64,000 nucleotides of DNA from CAXBNB01 sp040222275 (lineage in GTDB: Bacteria > Bacteroidota > Bacteroidia > Cytophagales > Cyclobacteriaceae): NCBI GenBank assembly GCA_040222275.1, contig JAVKDJ010000049.1:186001-250000 (forward strand), in the 5' to 3' direction. The translations under genes were made by a program, and so were the position numbers. Each line of letters opens with the position of its first letter. The stretch's first letter is position 1. Shown here in pieces: positions 26,641 through 35,714 of the stretch. The notes under the pieces were generated by a model. It made no database searches. It was not told the origin of the DNA and saw only the letters and a list, made by a program, of their open reading frames with translations.

Positions 26641-28110
26641 CTATCTTGAATAGTTAGGGGCTTCCCTGGTAATGTATATATCGTGAGGATGGCTTTCTTT
26701 GGAACCAGATGCTGTAATCTTCACAAATTTCGCTTTTTTCAGATCTTCAACAGAAGCTGCACCGCAATATCCCATACCTGCCTTCAATCCTCCAGTCAGT
26801 TGGTAGAGCACCTCCGATACCAAACCTTTGTATGGCACCCTGCCTACTATCCCTTCGGGTACTAGTTTTTTCACATCGTCTTCAGCATCCTGAAAATACC
26901 TGTCTTTCGATCCATCTTCCATGGCTTCTACCGAGCCCATACCCCTGTAAGATTTAAACTTCCTACCTTCATAAATAATTACTTCACCCGGGGCTTCCTC
27001 GGTCCCTGCCAGCAGGGATCCGATCATGATCGAGCTTGCACCAGCCGCTATGGCCTTTACCAAATCACCTGAAAACCTGATGCCCCCATCTGCAATGATG
27101 GGTACTCCACGGCCTTCAATTGCCTTTACAGATTCATATACTGCGGATAATTGGGGCATTCCCACTCCCGCAATAATACGTGTGGTGCAAATACTACCTG
27201 GCCCAACACCAACTTTGATGGCATCTGCCCCGGCATCTGCCAATGCCACGGCAGCTTCGGCAGTAGCAATATTCCCGACAATTACTTCCAGATCTGGAAA
27301 TTTTTGTTTTACCGTCTTGCACGTATCGATTACCCCTTTGGAATGTCCGTGAGCAGTATCTATAGATATTACATCCACACCTGCATTTACCAAGAGTGCC
27401 ACCCGATCCAAAATATCCTGGGTCACTCCTACAGCCGCGCCAACCCTCAGTCGTCCAAATTCATCCTTGCAGGCATTTGGCTTGTCCTTTTTCTTCAATA
27501 TATCTTTATAGGTAATCAAACCTGTAAGCTTACCCTTGGCATCAACTATTGGCAATTTTTCAATTTTATACTCCTGTAGGATATCTTCTGCTTCAGAAAG
27601 GCCAACACCATCCGTGGCAGTAATCAGGTTTTCCTTGGTCATAATCTCACTCACAGGTTGGCGCATGTTTTTTTGAAACCTCAAATCCCTATTGGTCACT
27701 ATACCCAAAAGCTTGTTGGTATCATCCACCACCGGGATTCCGCCTATGTTGAAGTCGCTCATCACCTTAAGGGCATCTGCTACCCTTGCTTCCACTTTTA
27801 AGGTGACAGGATCGAGTATCATGCCGCTTTGCGACCGCTTTACTTTTCTCACTTCTGCTGCCTGCTTTTCGGCAGTCATATTTTTATGGATAAACCCAAG
27901 GCCACCCTCCAGCGCCATAGATATTGCAAGTTCTGCTTCAGTCACTGTATCCATAGCTGCCGATACCAAAGGTATGTTGAGGCTAATCTTTTTTGTGAGC
28001 TGTGTGGTAGTGGTAGTATCCCTAGGTAAAACCTCTGAATAGCCAGGAAGCAACAACACATCGTCGTAAGTGAGGGCTTCAAAAAGTAGTTTGGAATTGT
28101 CGAAATGCAT
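26641..28110 (-). CDS. guaB: inosine-5'-monophosphate dehydrogenase
   Basis: 489 residues from the ATG at 28110 (a TTG two codons upstream is less likely). It converts IMP to XMP with NAD+, the rate-limiting step of GMP synthesis. The TIM barrel starts EALTYDDVLLLPGYSEV. Two CBS domains are inserted at about 95-215 (MILDPVTLKVEARVADAL; IMTKENLITATDGVGL). The catalytic-loop cysteine is in GPGSICTTRIIAGVG, followed by ADGGIRFSGDL, and the flap has the YRGMGSVEAM motif. All key residues are present. Confidence 0.97.
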   Translation of the reverse strand: MHFDNSKLLFEALTYDDVLLLPGYSEVLPRDTTTTTQLTKKISLNIPLVSAAMDTVTEAELAISMALEGGLGFIHKNMTAEKQAAEVRKVKRSQSGMILDPVTLKVEARVADALKVMSDFNIGGIPVVDDTNKLLGIVTNRDLRFQKNMRQPVSEIMTKENLITATDGVGLSEAEDILQEYKIEKLPIVDAKGKLTGLITYKDILKKKDKPNACKDEFGRLRVGAAVGVTQDILDRVALLVNAGVDVISIDTAHGHSKGVIDTCKTVKQKFPDLEVIVGNIATAEAAVALADAGADAIKVGVGPGSICTTRIIAGVGMPQLSAVYESVKAIEGRGVPIIADGGIRFSGDLVKAIAAGASSIMIGSLLAGTEEAPGEVIIYEGRKFKSYRGMGSVEAMEDGSKDRYFQDAEDDVKKLVPEGIVGRVPYKGLVSEVLYQLTGGLKAGMGYCGAASVEDLKKAKFVKITASGSKESHPHDIYITREAPNYSR

Positions 28111-28433
28111 GCGCAAATAAGTATGATTATTTGCGGGGCAAAATTATGGAAGTTAATTGGATAAATAGCTAAGGCACACTGAAATTATTTTTGAACTACC
28201 AAACCTACAGATTGTAAGCCCACATCAACATACTATCTCTACCCAAGAAATGATGGATAGAGAATTACCAAAAGGCTCAAAAGATACACAAACCAGTCAT
28301 TATGTCATTGTTTCGGGGCAATATTCTTAATAATAAGCCACAATGTCATGCAAAATCACCAATAAAGCAAATGGCACAATATTTACTAATAGTGTGGACG
28401 TAGTTAAATGTTAAACTTTAAAAAATTAAAATT
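28111..28433. other. divergent intergenic region between guaB and hsp20
   Basis: 323 bp, AT-rich. I found no ORF of note, no RNA gene and no clear heat-shock operator. It must contain the promoters for guaB (minus) and hsp20 (plus), but I could not place a convincing TTTG/TAnnTTTG pair. Confidence 0.5.
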
Positions 28434-28871
28434 ATGTCACTAATAAAGTATAATCCAACTGAATTGAGACCAGTGTCTTTTAACAGTTTGTTTGATCGTT
28501 TTTTCAACGACAATTTTTCAGTCAAAGACCACAACGGAGGTCTAAGCTTTGTGCCACAGGTTGATATTTCCGAAACCAATGAAGCCTTCGAACTGCAATT
28601 CGTAGTTCCCGGTGTAGATAAGAAAGGTTTTAAAATCGACCTTCAAGACGGTAAACTGACAGTGAGTGGTGAAAGGAAAGTGGAAGAAGAAAAGAAAGAA
28701 AAGAATTTCCACTCAAGGGAGAGTTACTACGGAACCTTCACAAGGTCTTTTTATCTTCCAGACAACATCAATGACGAAAAGGTAGAAGCCAACTACAAGG
28801 ATGGTATCTTGAGCATTGTCATTCCTAAAGACGAAAAGAAGGTTGCCAGGAAAAATATTGTAGTGAAGTAG
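28434..28871 (+). CDS. Hsp20/alpha-crystallin small heat-shock chaperone
   Basis: 145 residues with one alpha-crystallin domain (about 40-135): PQVDISETNEAFELQFVVPG, the DGKLTVSGERK strand, the SFYLPDNIND segment and the A-x-x-x-n-GIL motif as ANYKDGILSIVIPK. The N-terminal arm includes FNSLFDRFFND, typical of this class. It binds unfolding proteins to prevent aggregation. A strong terminator follows at 28891-28917, separating it from the HtrA gene, so the two stress genes are neighbours but not one operon. Confidence 0.95.
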   Translation: MSLIKYNPTELRPVSFNSLFDRFFNDNFSVKDHNGGLSFVPQVDISETNEAFELQFVVPGVDKKGFKIDLQDGKLTVSGERKVEEEKKEKNFHSRESYYGTFTRSFYLPDNINDEKVEANYKDGILSIVIPKDEKKVARKNIVVK

Positions 28872-28890
28872 TGTGAAGTAGGTTAGTTTT

Positions 28891-28917
28891 AAAAAGTCCG
28901 CTCTGGCGGACTTTTTT
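28891..28917 (+). terminator. intrinsic terminator of hsp20
   Basis: A hairpin of AAAAAGTCCGC and GCGGACTTTTTT with a 4-nt loop, ending in a T-run. It lies 20 bp after the hsp20 stop. Confidence 0.85.
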
Positions 28918-29014
28918 GTTAAATATTGTTAAGGTTAATATCATTAGTCGCACATTATCGTTTCCTTCGTAATTCCGTATAAATTAAGCTACAGGGAAAA
29001 TTAAATATAAGATC

Positions 29015-30499
29015 ATGGATAAGAGACAATTTTTATTTGGACTGCTTTTCGCCTCACTTATGGGGGGGATAATAGCATTAGGAGGTTACAAATTAATCGA
29101 ACCCGAAAGGCCCAATTATCCTACCGAATTAGAAAACCAAAATGTAAGGTTCTCCAACTTTACCATGGATACTTCGGAGGTAGTAATACCACAGGGCCTT
29201 AATTTTGTATTTGCCTCAAAGATAGTAACACCGGCTGTAGTCCATATCCGGACCGTGTACGAAAACCAAACAGCTTCCAGGGGATCACAGAATCCTTTTG
29301 ATGAGTTTTTCAAGGATTATTTTGATGGCCAAAGTCCACAAGGCAGACAATCGGCCGGTTCAGGATCGGGCGTGATCATTTCTGATGACGGATACATCAT
29401 CACAAACAACCATGTGATTGATAATGCCAATGAAATAGAGGTGCTCCTCAATGATAATCAGGTATATAAAGGAAAGGTGATAGGTACTGATTCGCAAACA
29501 GATATTGCCCTGGTAAAAATTGATGCAAGCAATCTGCCTACTGTAAAAATGGGCAATTCAGACAAAATACAGATTGGTGAATGGGTATTGGCCGTTGGTA
29601 GTCCATTTGGTGATAACTTCAGATCCACCGTAACCGCTGGCATAGTGAGTGCCAAAGGTAGAAACATCAATATCATCCGCGACAAAAACAACCTGCAAAT
29701 CGAGTCTTTTATACAAACAGATGCCGTGGTAAACCCAGGAAATTCGGGTGGTCCGCTCGTGAATATAAAAGGTGAGCTAGTAGGTATAAATACGGCTATT
29801 GCTACCCCTACGGGCACGTATGCCGGATACTCATTTGCTGTACCAGCCACACTGGTGAAGAAAGTGGTGGCCGACCTCAAGGAGTTTGGTGTAGTTCAGC
29901 GGGCATTACTTGGTATAAATATACGAGATGTAACCGCCCAGTTGAGTGAAGAAGAAAACCTTGGTGTGCTGGAAGGTGTGTATGTGATCAATGTACAGGA
30001 AGGACGGGCCGCAGACGAAGCTGGGATCAAAAAGGGTGATGTAATTATAGCTGTGGACAACCAAAAGGTGGCCAAAACCGCCGAACTGCAGGAGAAGGTT
30101 GCACTGCACCGACCTGGAGACGAAGTAGAAGTAACGCTAATAAGGGATGGGAAAGAGAAGATCATCATAGCTACTTTAAAAAATACATTGGGCACTACGA
30201 AAACTGTTTCTTCCAAAAACAATTTTGTGATAGAAGGAGCCTCTTTTGAAGACCTTTCAAAAAAGGACAAAGAAAAACTGGAGATTGAAGGAGGGGCAAA
30301 AATCACTAAACTTGAAAATGGAAAATGGAAAGATGCCGGATTGAAAGAAGGATTCATCATCACGAGTATTGACAAAAGAAAAATCGCTGGTGTTGAAGAC
30401 TTGTCAAGTGCCCTTACGAGAACAGCCCCAGGATCGGGTCTGCTGATAGAGGGCGTTTACCCTAGTGGTGAAAAAGCCTACTATGGTATCGGCTGGTAA
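29015..30499 (+). CDS. DegP/HtrA-family periplasmic serine protease
   Basis: 494 residues. N-terminal signal anchor (FLFGLLFASLMGGIIALGG). Trypsin-like domain with histidine in ITNNHVID (about 133), aspartate in TDIALVKID (about 164) and serine in NPGNSGGPLV (about 243). Two PDZ domains follow: about 285-390 (LLGINIRDV, GRAADEAGIKKGDVIIAVD) and about 410-490 (GLKEGFIITSIDKRKI). It degrades or refolds damaged envelope proteins. It lies between two intrinsic terminators and so is probably monocistronic. Confidence 0.94.
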   Translation: MDKRQFLFGLLFASLMGGIIALGGYKLIEPERPNYPTELENQNVRFSNFTMDTSEVVIPQGLNFVFASKIVTPAVVHIRTVYENQTASRGSQNPFDEFFKDYFDGQSPQGRQSAGSGSGVIISDDGYIITNNHVIDNANEIEVLLNDNQVYKGKVIGTDSQTDIALVKIDASNLPTVKMGNSDKIQIGEWVLAVGSPFGDNFRSTVTAGIVSAKGRNINIIRDKNNLQIESFIQTDAVVNPGNSGGPLVNIKGELVGINTAIATPTGTYAGYSFAVPATLVKKVVADLKEFGVVQRALLGINIRDVTAQLSEEENLGVLEGVYVINVQEGRAADEAGIKKGDVIIAVDNQKVAKTAELQEKVALHRPGDEVEVTLIRDGKEKIIIATLKNTLGTTKTVSSKNNFVIEGASFEDLSKKDKEKLEIEGGAKITKLENGKWKDAGLKEGFIITSIDKRKIAGVEDLSSALTRTAPGSGLLIEGVYPSGEKAYYGIGW

Positions 30500-30554
30500 T
30501 CAGCTAATAAGGTAAAATCATACAATTCAAATTTTAGACCGATCCGTCGGGAAC

Positions 30555-30579
30555 AAAGTCCGCAAATGCGGACTTTTTT
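30555..30579 (+). terminator. intrinsic terminator of the htrA gene
   Basis: AAAGTCCGC and GCGGACTTTTTT form a perfect hairpin with a 4-nt loop and T-run. The stem sequence is nearly the same as that of the hsp20 terminator at 28891-28917. Confidence 0.82.
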
Positions 30580-30613
30580 CATGCCTAAACACCAACTAAA
30601 GAAATACAAACCT

Positions 30614-30621
30614 TAGATTTG
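30614..30621 (+). promoter_or_regulatory. candidate -7 element (TAnnTTTG) before the aldehyde dehydrogenase gene
   Basis: TAGATTTG matches TAnnTTTG and lies 24 bp before the ATG at 30646. No TTTG is found at the expected -33 distance, so support is partial. Confidence 0.3.
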
Positions 30622-30645
30622 CCCAAAACAAAACAACATCACAAA

Positions 30646-32193
30646 ATGAAGGATCAATTCGGCATTGCTGAAGCCCTGAAAAGCCTTGGCATCCAAGACA
30701 TCAATAACGGCACCTCTACAGGCTCTTATTGGATAAAATCAGGTGAAGTTGAGATAGTATCTTCTTCGCCTGTTGATGGAATGACCATAGGGAAGGTGGA
30801 TGCTACCACTTCGGACAGTTACAACCATGTGATCGAAAGTGCACAGGTGGCCTTTATAGAATGGAGGCTGGTTCCGGCACCCAAAAGAGGTGAAGTGGTG
30901 AGACAATTCGGAGAAGCCCTCCGCAACAACAAGGAAAGCCTCGGAAAGATCGTCTCCTATGAAATGGGCAAATCCTATCAGGAAGGGCTGGGCGAGGTGC
31001 AGGAAATGATCGATATATGCGACTTTGCGGTAGGTTTATCCCGACAATTGTATGGTCTGAGCATGCATTCAGAACGCCCCGGCCACAGGATGTATGAGCA
31101 ATACCACCCTTTGGGAATCGTAGGTATTATTTCAGCTTTCAATTTCCCTGTAGCAGTATGGGCATGGAATGCAGCCCTGGCGTGGGTATGTGGCGATGTA
31201 TGTGTGTGGAAACCGTCTGAAAAAACACCTTTGACTGCCATAGCCTGCCAGAACATTGTTTCCAAAGTATTTGAAAAAAACAATGTGCCTGAAGGTGTCA
31301 GCAATCTGGTGATTGGAGATGCTTCAATTGGTCAATTGTTGTCCAACGATCAGCGAATACCGCTGGTATCGGCCACCGGTTCTACAAGAATGGGAAAAGC
31401 AGTCGGAGCTGCCGTGGGCAAAAGGCTGGGCCGGTCTTTGCTGGAACTTGGCGGCAACAATGCCATCATTATTTCCAATCAGGCAGACCTTGATACCTCT
31501 CTGGTTGGTGCTGTGTTTGGTGCTGTTGGCACGGCCGGCCAGCGTTGTACATCCACCAGAAGGCTGATTGTCCAGGAGGATATTTTTGAAGAGGTAAAAC
31601 AAAAGTTAGTCAATGCCTATAAGCAATTGAAAATAGGCAACCCCCTGGATGAAACCAATCATGTGGGGCCGTTGATAGATCAGGAAGCAGTGAGGTCGTA
31701 TGAGGCCGCACGTGAGGCACTCTCGGCACAAGGGGCAAAAGTAATAGTGGAAGGTGGCATCCTTACCGGAAGTACATACAGCTCCGGCTGCTATGTAAAG
31801 CCGGCCATTTACGAAGTGGAAAACCACATGGATATCGTTCAAAGCGAGACCTTCGCCCCTATTTTGTACCTGATAAAGTACAAGGAGCTGGAAGAGGCAA
31901 TCACCATTCAAAACGATGTTCCGCAAGGGCTGTCTTCTGCCATCATGACCAGGGATATGCGGGAATCCGAGTTGTTTTTATCCCACGCTGGATCAGACTG
32001 TGGCATTGCCAACGTCAATATTGGGACTTCCGGCGCAGAAATAGGCGGGGCATTTGGCGGTGAAAAAGAAACTGGGGGCGGTAGGGAATCTGGCTCAGAT
32101 GCCTGGAAAGTATATATGCGCCGACAGACCAACACTATTAATTATACCAAAGACCTGCCATTGGCGCAGGGAATAAAATTTGACCTGGGTTGA
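30646..32193 (+). CDS. ALDH7-type aldehyde dehydrogenase (alpha-aminoadipic semialdehyde / piperideine-6-carboxylate dehydrogenase)
   Basis: About 515 residues from the ATG at 30646; the in-frame TTG at 30619 is less likely. The family signature AVGTAGQRCTSTRR carries the catalytic cysteine (about residue 301), and LELGGNNAII carries the glutamate (about 267). NAD-binding segments are seen at GIISAFNFPVAVW and KPSEKTPL. These motifs match ALDH7A1-like enzymes, which oxidise the semialdehyde formed in lysine breakdown. No other lysine-degradation gene is adjacent, so the exact substrate is an inference from the family. Confidence 0.87.
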   Translation: MKDQFGIAEALKSLGIQDINNGTSTGSYWIKSGEVEIVSSSPVDGMTIGKVDATTSDSYNHVIESAQVAFIEWRLVPAPKRGEVVRQFGEALRNNKESLGKIVSYEMGKSYQEGLGEVQEMIDICDFAVGLSRQLYGLSMHSERPGHRMYEQYHPLGIVGIISAFNFPVAVWAWNAALAWVCGDVCVWKPSEKTPLTAIACQNIVSKVFEKNNVPEGVSNLVIGDASIGQLLSNDQRIPLVSATGSTRMGKAVGAAVGKRLGRSLLELGGNNAIIISNQADLDTSLVGAVFGAVGTAGQRCTSTRRLIVQEDIFEEVKQKLVNAYKQLKIGNPLDETNHVGPLIDQEAVRSYEAAREALSAQGAKVIVEGGILTGSTYSSGCYVKPAIYEVENHMDIVQSETFAPILYLIKYKELEEAITIQNDVPQGLSSAIMTRDMRESELFLSHAGSDCGIANVNIGTSGAEIGGAFGGEKETGGGRESGSDAWKVYMRRQTNTINYTKDLPLAQGIKFDLG

Positions 32194-32226
32194 ACCAACT
32201 CCAATGTAGGTTATAAAATTTAAGTT

Positions 32227-33201
32227 ATGCTCAAAAGACCAAGAAGAAACAGGAAGTCCGGGGCGATCCGGGAAATGGTAGAGGAAACCAAACTATCAGC
32301 CAGCAATTTTATGTTTCCCCTCTTTTTACTTGAAGGAAAAAATCAAAAATCAGAGGTTGAATCAATGCCAGGTATCTACAGGTATTCTACTGATCTCATG
32401 TTGAAAGAAATAGAAGAATGCATGAACCTGGGCATCCGTTCGTTCGATATTTTTCCTGTGGTTGCAGAAGGTCATAAAGATAAGACCGCTTCAAAAAGTC
32501 ACGATCCTTCCTTTTTCTACAACCAATCGCTCGCACAAATTAAAAAAGAATTTCCTGAGGCGTGCATCATGACTGATGTGGCCATGGACCCCTACAGCAG
32601 CGATGGCCATGATGGCCTGGTGGATGAAGACGGCAATATCTTAAATGATGAAACATTGGAGATTTTGGGTGCCATGTCTTTGACTCAGGCAGAAACAGGA
32701 ATTGACATCATTGGTCCCTCAGACATGATGGATGGTCGTGTGGAATACATCCGGGATATCCTGGATGAAAACGGTTTTGAAAACACCTCCATCATGTCAT
32801 ACACAGCCAAGTATGCAAGTGCTTTTTATGGGCCCTTCAGGGATGCACTGGACTCTGCACCCAAATTCGGGGATAAAAAAACCTATCAAATGAACCCGGC
32901 CAACCAACGGGAGGCCATCCTTGAAGCCGATCTGGATGAGGAAGAAGGTGCCGATTTTCTGATGGTAAAACCTGCACTTGCCTATCTTGATGTCATTAAA
33001 TTGTTGAAAGACAACTATGACCTCCCTATAGCAGCGTACAACGTTTCCGGTGAATATTCTATGATTAAGTCAGCCGGGCAAAGAGGGTGGCTCGATGCAG
33101 ACCGGGCGATGATGGAGGTGCTATTAAGTATCAAACGAGCTGGTGCCTCTGTTATACTTACCTACTTCGCCAAAGAGGCTGCACAAACCCTGAAATCATA
33201 A
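32227..33201 (+). CDS. hemB: delta-aminolevulinic acid dehydratase (porphobilinogen synthase)
   Basis: 324 residues. It condenses two 5-aminolevulinate molecules to porphobilinogen in haem synthesis. Schiff-base lysines lie in SYTAKYAS (about 195) and FLMVKPALAYLD (about 249). The metal-site segment reads DVAMDPYSSDGHDG with aspartates in place of the three cysteines of zinc-type enzymes, which points to a magnesium- (or magnesium/potassium-) dependent form. The N-terminus has the RPRRNRKSGAIREM arm that mediates octamer contacts. It starts 33 bp after the aldehyde dehydrogenase, so the two may share a transcript. Confidence 0.96.
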   Translation: MLKRPRRNRKSGAIREMVEETKLSASNFMFPLFLLEGKNQKSEVESMPGIYRYSTDLMLKEIEECMNLGIRSFDIFPVVAEGHKDKTASKSHDPSFFYNQSLAQIKKEFPEACIMTDVAMDPYSSDGHDGLVDEDGNILNDETLEILGAMSLTQAETGIDIIGPSDMMDGRVEYIRDILDENGFENTSIMSYTAKYASAFYGPFRDALDSAPKFGDKKTYQMNPANQREAILEADLDEEEGADFLMVKPALAYLDVIKLLKDNYDLPIAAYNVSGEYSMIKSAGQRGWLDADRAMMEVLLSIKRAGASVILTYFAKEAAQTLKS

Positions 33202-33206
33202 AAAAA

Positions 33207-33228
33207 GCATTCCGATTACTCGGAATGC
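33207..33228 (+). terminator. possible terminator hairpin after hemB
   Basis: A perfect 9-bp stem, GCATTCCGA and TCGGAATGC, with a 4-nt loop, 5 bp after the hemB stop and preceded by an A-run. No strong T-run follows on the plus strand, so it may act only partly. Confidence 0.5.
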
Positions 33229-33491
33229 CTACAAATTTCATTCATACAAACTGGGCTTCCATAGCACTTCAGATCTTGTATTCGTGGTGTTGGTTTGTTG
33301 ATTGGTTAATGATAATTATAGCGTTTAACAATGCAATACTAACACTTTATTGCATCGGTGATCCAAATTTTCGCCCAAACGAACCATATCAACGATGACC
33401 ACTTTCAATAAATAGTTGAGTCGATGAATGTATGCATTTCATCGATGGAATGAACCAATCCCATTATGCACTATGGAAAATAATGTTTTGC

Positions 33492-33710
33492 TTACTTGTA
33501 CAGTAGCTGGCTATCGTTTTTATAATTGTTGAGTGCGCTGATTTGGGAAAACAGCTTGCTCTGGCCTTTTTCCGTCAAGTTTCTAAATTTCTCCAAAAGG
33601 ATAAAATTTTCAGGTTCGTTACTATCGTTTAACACCTTTTTATACTGAGCCCTGTCACCTGCCTGATATTCCTTGCAGATTGGATTATACCACAATAAAT
33701 GTATGTTCAT
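33492..33710 (-). CDS. small conserved-looking protein, unknown function
   Basis: 72 residues from the ATG at 33710; a longer frame to 33746 is open but starts with a poor sequence. The N-terminus MNIHLLWYNPICKEYQAG followed by a variable, helical tail resembles a type of small Bacteroidota protein that begins with an aromatic WYNP-like strand. No catalytic motif is visible. The gene stands alone between hemB and the BASS transporter. A perfect 8-bp inverted repeat (33421-33428 and 33438-33445) lies downstream of its stop. Confidence 0.55.
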   Translation of the reverse strand: MNIHLLWYNPICKEYQAGDRAQYKKVLNDSNEPENFILLEKFRNLTEKGQSKLFSQISALNNYKNDSQLLYK

Positions 33711-33807
33711 CACAGAATAATTAAATTTATACTTGTAATTATACAAAATAAATATCCTGAGGTAAAATTAAATCTACGGTTGAGCTTAAAATTTCGATGA
33801 GCAAGTC

Positions 33808-34722
33808 TTATGTACAGACTAACTTTTTTCTTGACCAATAAAAAGAGAGCAATAGTCCGGAAACCAAATGCCATACCCCCCACCATGCGGCTACTATGGC
33901 CATGCCCCCAAGGCCTTCGAAAAAGTCAAATATCAGCACCAGTCCTAATCCCGAATTCTGTATTCCGGTTTCTATGGAAATAGACCTTCTGTCGGCCAGG
34001 GGCAGTCGGACTGAACCAGCCATGAAATAACCTGTCGTCAGTGCTATTCCGTTGTGCAGGGCAACAATAAAAATCACCCGATGGATGTGCTGCAAAAAAT
34101 GTTCGATGTTAGCAGCTAGTGCCACGACAATAAACAAACCAAAAATAACCACAGAAAATTTGCGGATCGGTGGGCCTATTTTATCTGATAATTTAGGGTT
34201 CTTTCTGGAAAGCAACATGCCAATGAACATTGGGATGAGCAGCACCCATGTAATGGTTAGAATCAGGTGAAACAAGTTGAGGTCAACATCCTGGAGTGCT
34301 GCTACGGCCGGTGGATAAAACGAACTCCAAAAAGCAAGATTGAATGGGGTCATGAACACACACAAGACAGTAGATATGGCCGTGATACTCACAGATAACT
34401 CCACATTGCCCTGTGCCCTCATGGAGAAGAAATTCGACACATTGCCACCCGGGCAGGCAGCCACCAATACCATACCCAAAGCTACTCCTGCAGGGGGGCT
34501 TAGCCATATCACCAATAAGCAAGTAAAGGCTGGCAGCAAAACGAACTGGGCAAACAAACCCACAAGAATGGGCCCTGGTGTTTTGATCAGGCGGGTAAAG
34601 TTTTCAAGTTTTAGCTTAAGGGCCACACCAAACATGATAAATGCCAAACAAATGTTCAGCACCAACAAAGAGTCCTTGTTAAAATTTAAAACAACATGAT
34701 CCAGCGATTGCTCCAAGCTCAC
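33808..34722 (-). CDS. bile acid:sodium symporter (BASS) family transporter
   Basis: 304 residues with eight to ten hydrophobic helices. Typical BASS features are FIMFGVALKLKLENF in the first helix, AACPGGNVSNFFSMRAQGNVELSVS with the conserved GG-N-S motif of the crossing region, and SIETGIQNSGLGLVL. The start is a GTG; no ATG upstream keeps the first helix. These transporters move organic anions with sodium; the substrate here is not known. Confidence 0.87.
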   Translation of the reverse strand: MSLEQSLDHVVLNFNKDSLLVLNICLAFIMFGVALKLKLENFTRLIKTPGPILVGLFAQFVLLPAFTCLLVIWLSPPAGVALGMVLVAACPGGNVSNFFSMRAQGNVELSVSITAISTVLCVFMTPFNLAFWSSFYPPAVAALQDVDLNLFHLILTITWVLLIPMFIGMLLSRKNPKLSDKIGPPIRKFSVVIFGLFIVVALAANIEHFLQHIHRVIFIVALHNGIALTTGYFMAGSVRLPLADRRSISIETGIQNSGLGLVLIFDFFEGLGGMAIVAAWWGVWHLVSGLLLSFYWSRKKLVCT

Positions 34723-34844
34723 TCACAAAAAGGTTTGGCGGCCAAGATAGATAAATTTTTCTAATCGATGAAGGTGGTTATCCCTACAGCATGGCCGTGC
34801 CTATGATTATAAAAAAGAAACCTAAAAGTATGGGGCAAAAAAAC

Positions 34845-35714
34845 TCAATTGATGATCCTAACCCCAAAATTGACCACCTGTCCGGCCCCATCATTTCTGG
34901 AATTAAGGAAATTGCCATACGACAACTCAAGGCCCAAGCTTTGCGTCAATTGGTACTTGGCACCAACACCCAACTGTGTGTACCAACGCAATTGTCCAAA
35001 AACTTCCTGTGAGGTACCTACCACCTTGCCAAATGCGGGTGAATGTTGGAACAGTGCATAAATAGTGGATTTGCTATTTGGGAAATAGCTGAATATGGCG
35101 CTAAGGGGAAATCTGATGAAATTTTGCTGAAGGCTATTGCCCTTAATCCTGTAAAGGATGTCTGCCTCAAGAAACAGTCTCGTATTTTGGCCGGTGGCCC
35201 TATCATAAAACAATTGGGTAAACCAACTGTACCGGTCGTGATCTACAAATTGCTCCTTTTCCAAGTCTGAGCTGAGGGGAATTAAAAAGGTTGATTGTAC
35301 GGAAAAACCATTTAAACTATTGAAAGGCACAAACTTTACTTTTGGGCCAATGGAAGACAAAAGCGTCTTTTTGAAATCATCGTTGGAACTCCCAAACAGG
35401 CTAAAAAAGGAATCTCCTACAGCACTGTACCTTGCGCTACTAATATTGGCTTCAAAGCCAATGTTAAACCTCGAAGAATTGGACACGCCAAACAGCATAC
35501 CAAAGCTGCTACGCATAAAGGATTGCCTTTGGCCTACAGTTACTTTTTCCCCATTTTGATTTCTGATATGCGTTTGGGAATAGTAATTGTTGAACAGCAG
35601 TACCTCTTTCTGCCCTTTGTTGAGTAGCACTGAAGGGGTAAAAACCTGCACATTGGATTGGGCAATGGCCAAAAATGGCAGTGCAACGATTAATAAAATC
35701 AATATTCTTTTCAT
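34845..35714 (-). CDS. predicted outer-membrane beta-barrel protein, unknown function
   Basis: 289 residues with a signal peptide (LILLIVALPFLAIAQ). The remainder is a series of alternating hydrophobic/polar strands (for example FNIGFEANISSARYSA, RLFLEADILYRI and LGVGAKYQLTQSLGLELSYG) and ends NFGVRIIN, as expected of a small outer-membrane barrel. The start codon overlaps the stop of the upstream lipoprotein gene by 4 bp (35711-35714), so the two are translationally coupled. No family is recognised with confidence. Confidence 0.75.
   Translation of the reverse strand: MKRILILLIVALPFLAIAQSNVQVFTPSVLLNKGQKEVLLFNNYYSQTHIRNQNGEKVTVGQRQSFMRSSFGMLFGVSNSSRFNIGFEANISSARYSAVGDSFFSLFGSSNDDFKKTLLSSIGPKVKFVPFNSLNGFSVQSTFLIPLSSDLEKEQFVDHDRYSWFTQLFYDRATGQNTRLFLEADILYRIKGNSLQQNFIRFPLSAIFSYFPNSKSTIYALFQHSPAFGKVVGTSQEVFGQLRWYTQLGVGAKYQLTQSLGLELSYGNFLNSRNDGAGQVVNFGVRIIN

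Noticed and set aside
28250..28433. Possible heat-shock operator (CIRCE or similar) before hsp20
   Set aside because: No inverted repeat of the CIRCE type was found in the region.
33087..33398. 103-codon plus-strand ORF overlapping the end of hemB
   Set aside because: Begins inside hemB in another frame and runs through the hemB hairpin; no family resemblance.
33421..33445. Perfect 8-bp inverted repeat TCGATGAA / TTCATCGA downstream of the small gene at 33492
   Set aside because: No T-run on either side and no partner copy; not enough for a terminator or operator call.
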